From Aphis gossypii (Eukaryota > Arthropoda > Insecta > Hemiptera > Aphididae): 64,000 nt of DNA. The stretch covers positions 40,382,287 to 40,446,286 of the forward strand of contig NC_065532.1 in the NCBI RefSeq assembly GCF_020184175.1, read 5' to 3'. Positions 63,118-64,000 of the stretch are shown in pieces. The notes beneath the pieces are model-generated. The model was given only the letters and a program-made list of their open reading frames with translations. It was not told the DNA's origin and made no database searches. Within the stretch, counting starts at the first letter, position 1; each line of letters begins with the position of its first letter. A program made the translations under genes and the position numbers.

Positions 63118-63313
63118 ATCTAAGTCAGAAATTTTCAACTTTTTTGAGTCCATCCGACTTTAAAAACAATTAAAACGTCTCCCACGTGAATATAACGATA
63201 ATATAATAAAATAAATAATTCTATATTATCTATTGCAGATAGGACTCACTTAATAATAACCGGTGACGCCCCTGGGAGTCACGATGCACAGGTTAAAAAC
63301 CCCAAATCAAAGT
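63118..63313. mobile_element. Degenerate hAT-like MITE
   Basis: The element runs 63126-63305. It starts CAGAAATTTTCAACTTTTTT and its other end reads TTGGGGTTTTTAACC on the minus strand, both decayed forms of a CAGxGGTTCTCAACC-like terminus. The flanks ATCTAAGT (63118-63125) and ATCAAAGT (63306-63313) match at 7 of 8 bases. The interior has tttgagtcc and cgcccctgggagtc blocks. Confidence 0.5.
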
Positions 63314-63319
63314 TATAGG

Positions 63320-64000
63320 TAGGTACACTAGAGATGGTATGAACCACGATAAATAAGGTTTTTAGAATGTCGAACAATCTGAATAAAGGGAGATGTAGTA
63401 ATCAGTCCACTCTGATAACTTCTAATAATATATGTAATATATTTAATTAATAATGAATAACAAGCCATTGTTTTAATTAAACGTTTAATTAAAACATAAT
63501 TTATTGTAATTTAAAGTGCATATCGTATATACTAACTATATAGTATATAAAGAGATATACAAGCTCATTATTATATCTAAACCTAAAATCTGTGCTTCCC
63601 ATATAATATAATTGATTTTCAACGCAATGGTGCGTATTTTTGTTGTGAACACACAACATAAAAAATGTTTTCTTGAAATAATTGTAATCAGAATTATTGA
63701 AAACGCTTTGGTTAAAATCCAATGTAAGAAATATAAATATTATTTAAGGAAAATTAGAATATTTGTATAATAGTTGAGTGGCATCATTAAGTCAGGCTCA
63801 CAATAATATTGCTCAACTTACACTTGTAAATGTTGTTCGCTTTACACATCGTTTTACCAACTCAAAAATTACATATTTTGTATACTTGATATACGTATAA
63901 TGTGTAATTTATTTTAAATATTAAAAGTACTAAAAGTGATATTTTCGCTATACATGTTTGATTTATAATCAATTCGCGCAATGGTACGAAAAATGACTAC
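63320..64000. other. AT-rich tail of the window, no gene seen
   Basis: A 73-codon minus-strand open reading at 63501-63722 has no recognisable motif and AT-driven composition, so it is not called. Confidence 0.5.

Noticed and set aside
63501..63722. 73-codon minus-strand ORF near the right edge
   Set aside because: Tyr/Asn/Phe-rich, AT-driven composition with no motif or regulatory context.

Overview
The window is AT-rich insect DNA, most likely from an aphid. The insect assignment rests on an allatostatin double C (AST-CC) gene. The aphid assignment is my inference from the base composition, the recurrent taggta/ggtacctac words and the transposon families present. Only three host genes can be supported well. 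They are a CHCHD1/mS37-type mitochondrial ribosomal protein (minus, 8916-9281), vigilin (plus, coding 16956-25757, 23 coding exons) and AST-CC (minus, coding 35574-41274, with a 5' UTR exon near 45.4-45.5 kb). No gene clusters or operons are expected or seen, and the three genes have unrelated jobs: mitochondrial translation, RNA binding, and neuropeptide signalling.

Layout: 1-117 is the tail of an unidentified ORF. 178-4740 is a decayed P-element/THAP9-like DNA transposon with a 25-bp inverted repeat; it carries two nested hAT elements, one of which retains a transposase C-terminus. 4844-5910 holds what looks like an eroded multi-exon gene on the minus strand. 6.7-10 kb contains CHCHD1 plus several small foldback elements, including a 418-bp hAT-type element with exact 8-bp target duplications. 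10-13 kb is AT-rich intergenic DNA. 13.1-14.5 kb is the GC-richer vigilin promoter and first exon; intron 1 then holds a broken, unidentified coding fossil on the minus strand.

Vigilin occupies 16.9-25.8 kb. By my count it has 17 KH-like modules, more than the 14-15 usually described, and consecutive 219-bp exons look like tandem copies. A tRNA-derived SINE with perfect 15-bp target duplications sits in its largest late intron. 26-35.5 kb is 3' UTR followed by intergenic DNA with a possible hAT end. 35.5-45.5 kb is AST-CC on the minus strand, with a LINE RNase H fossil in its last intron.

45.6-64 kb is mostly gene-poor. It holds a hAT remnant with a recognisable dimerisation-domain segment (45877-46635), a foldback element at 48.3 kb, a probable LINE reverse-transcriptase fossil near 54.9 kb, a TATA promoter with a short candidate signal-peptide exon at 57.9-58.0 kb (possible second exon at 59.3 kb), and another hAT-like MITE at 63.1 kb.

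No dramatic new system was found. The most notable items are the expanded vigilin, the unresolved AST-CC splice junction, the nested hAT/P-element history and the candidate secreted-protein gene.
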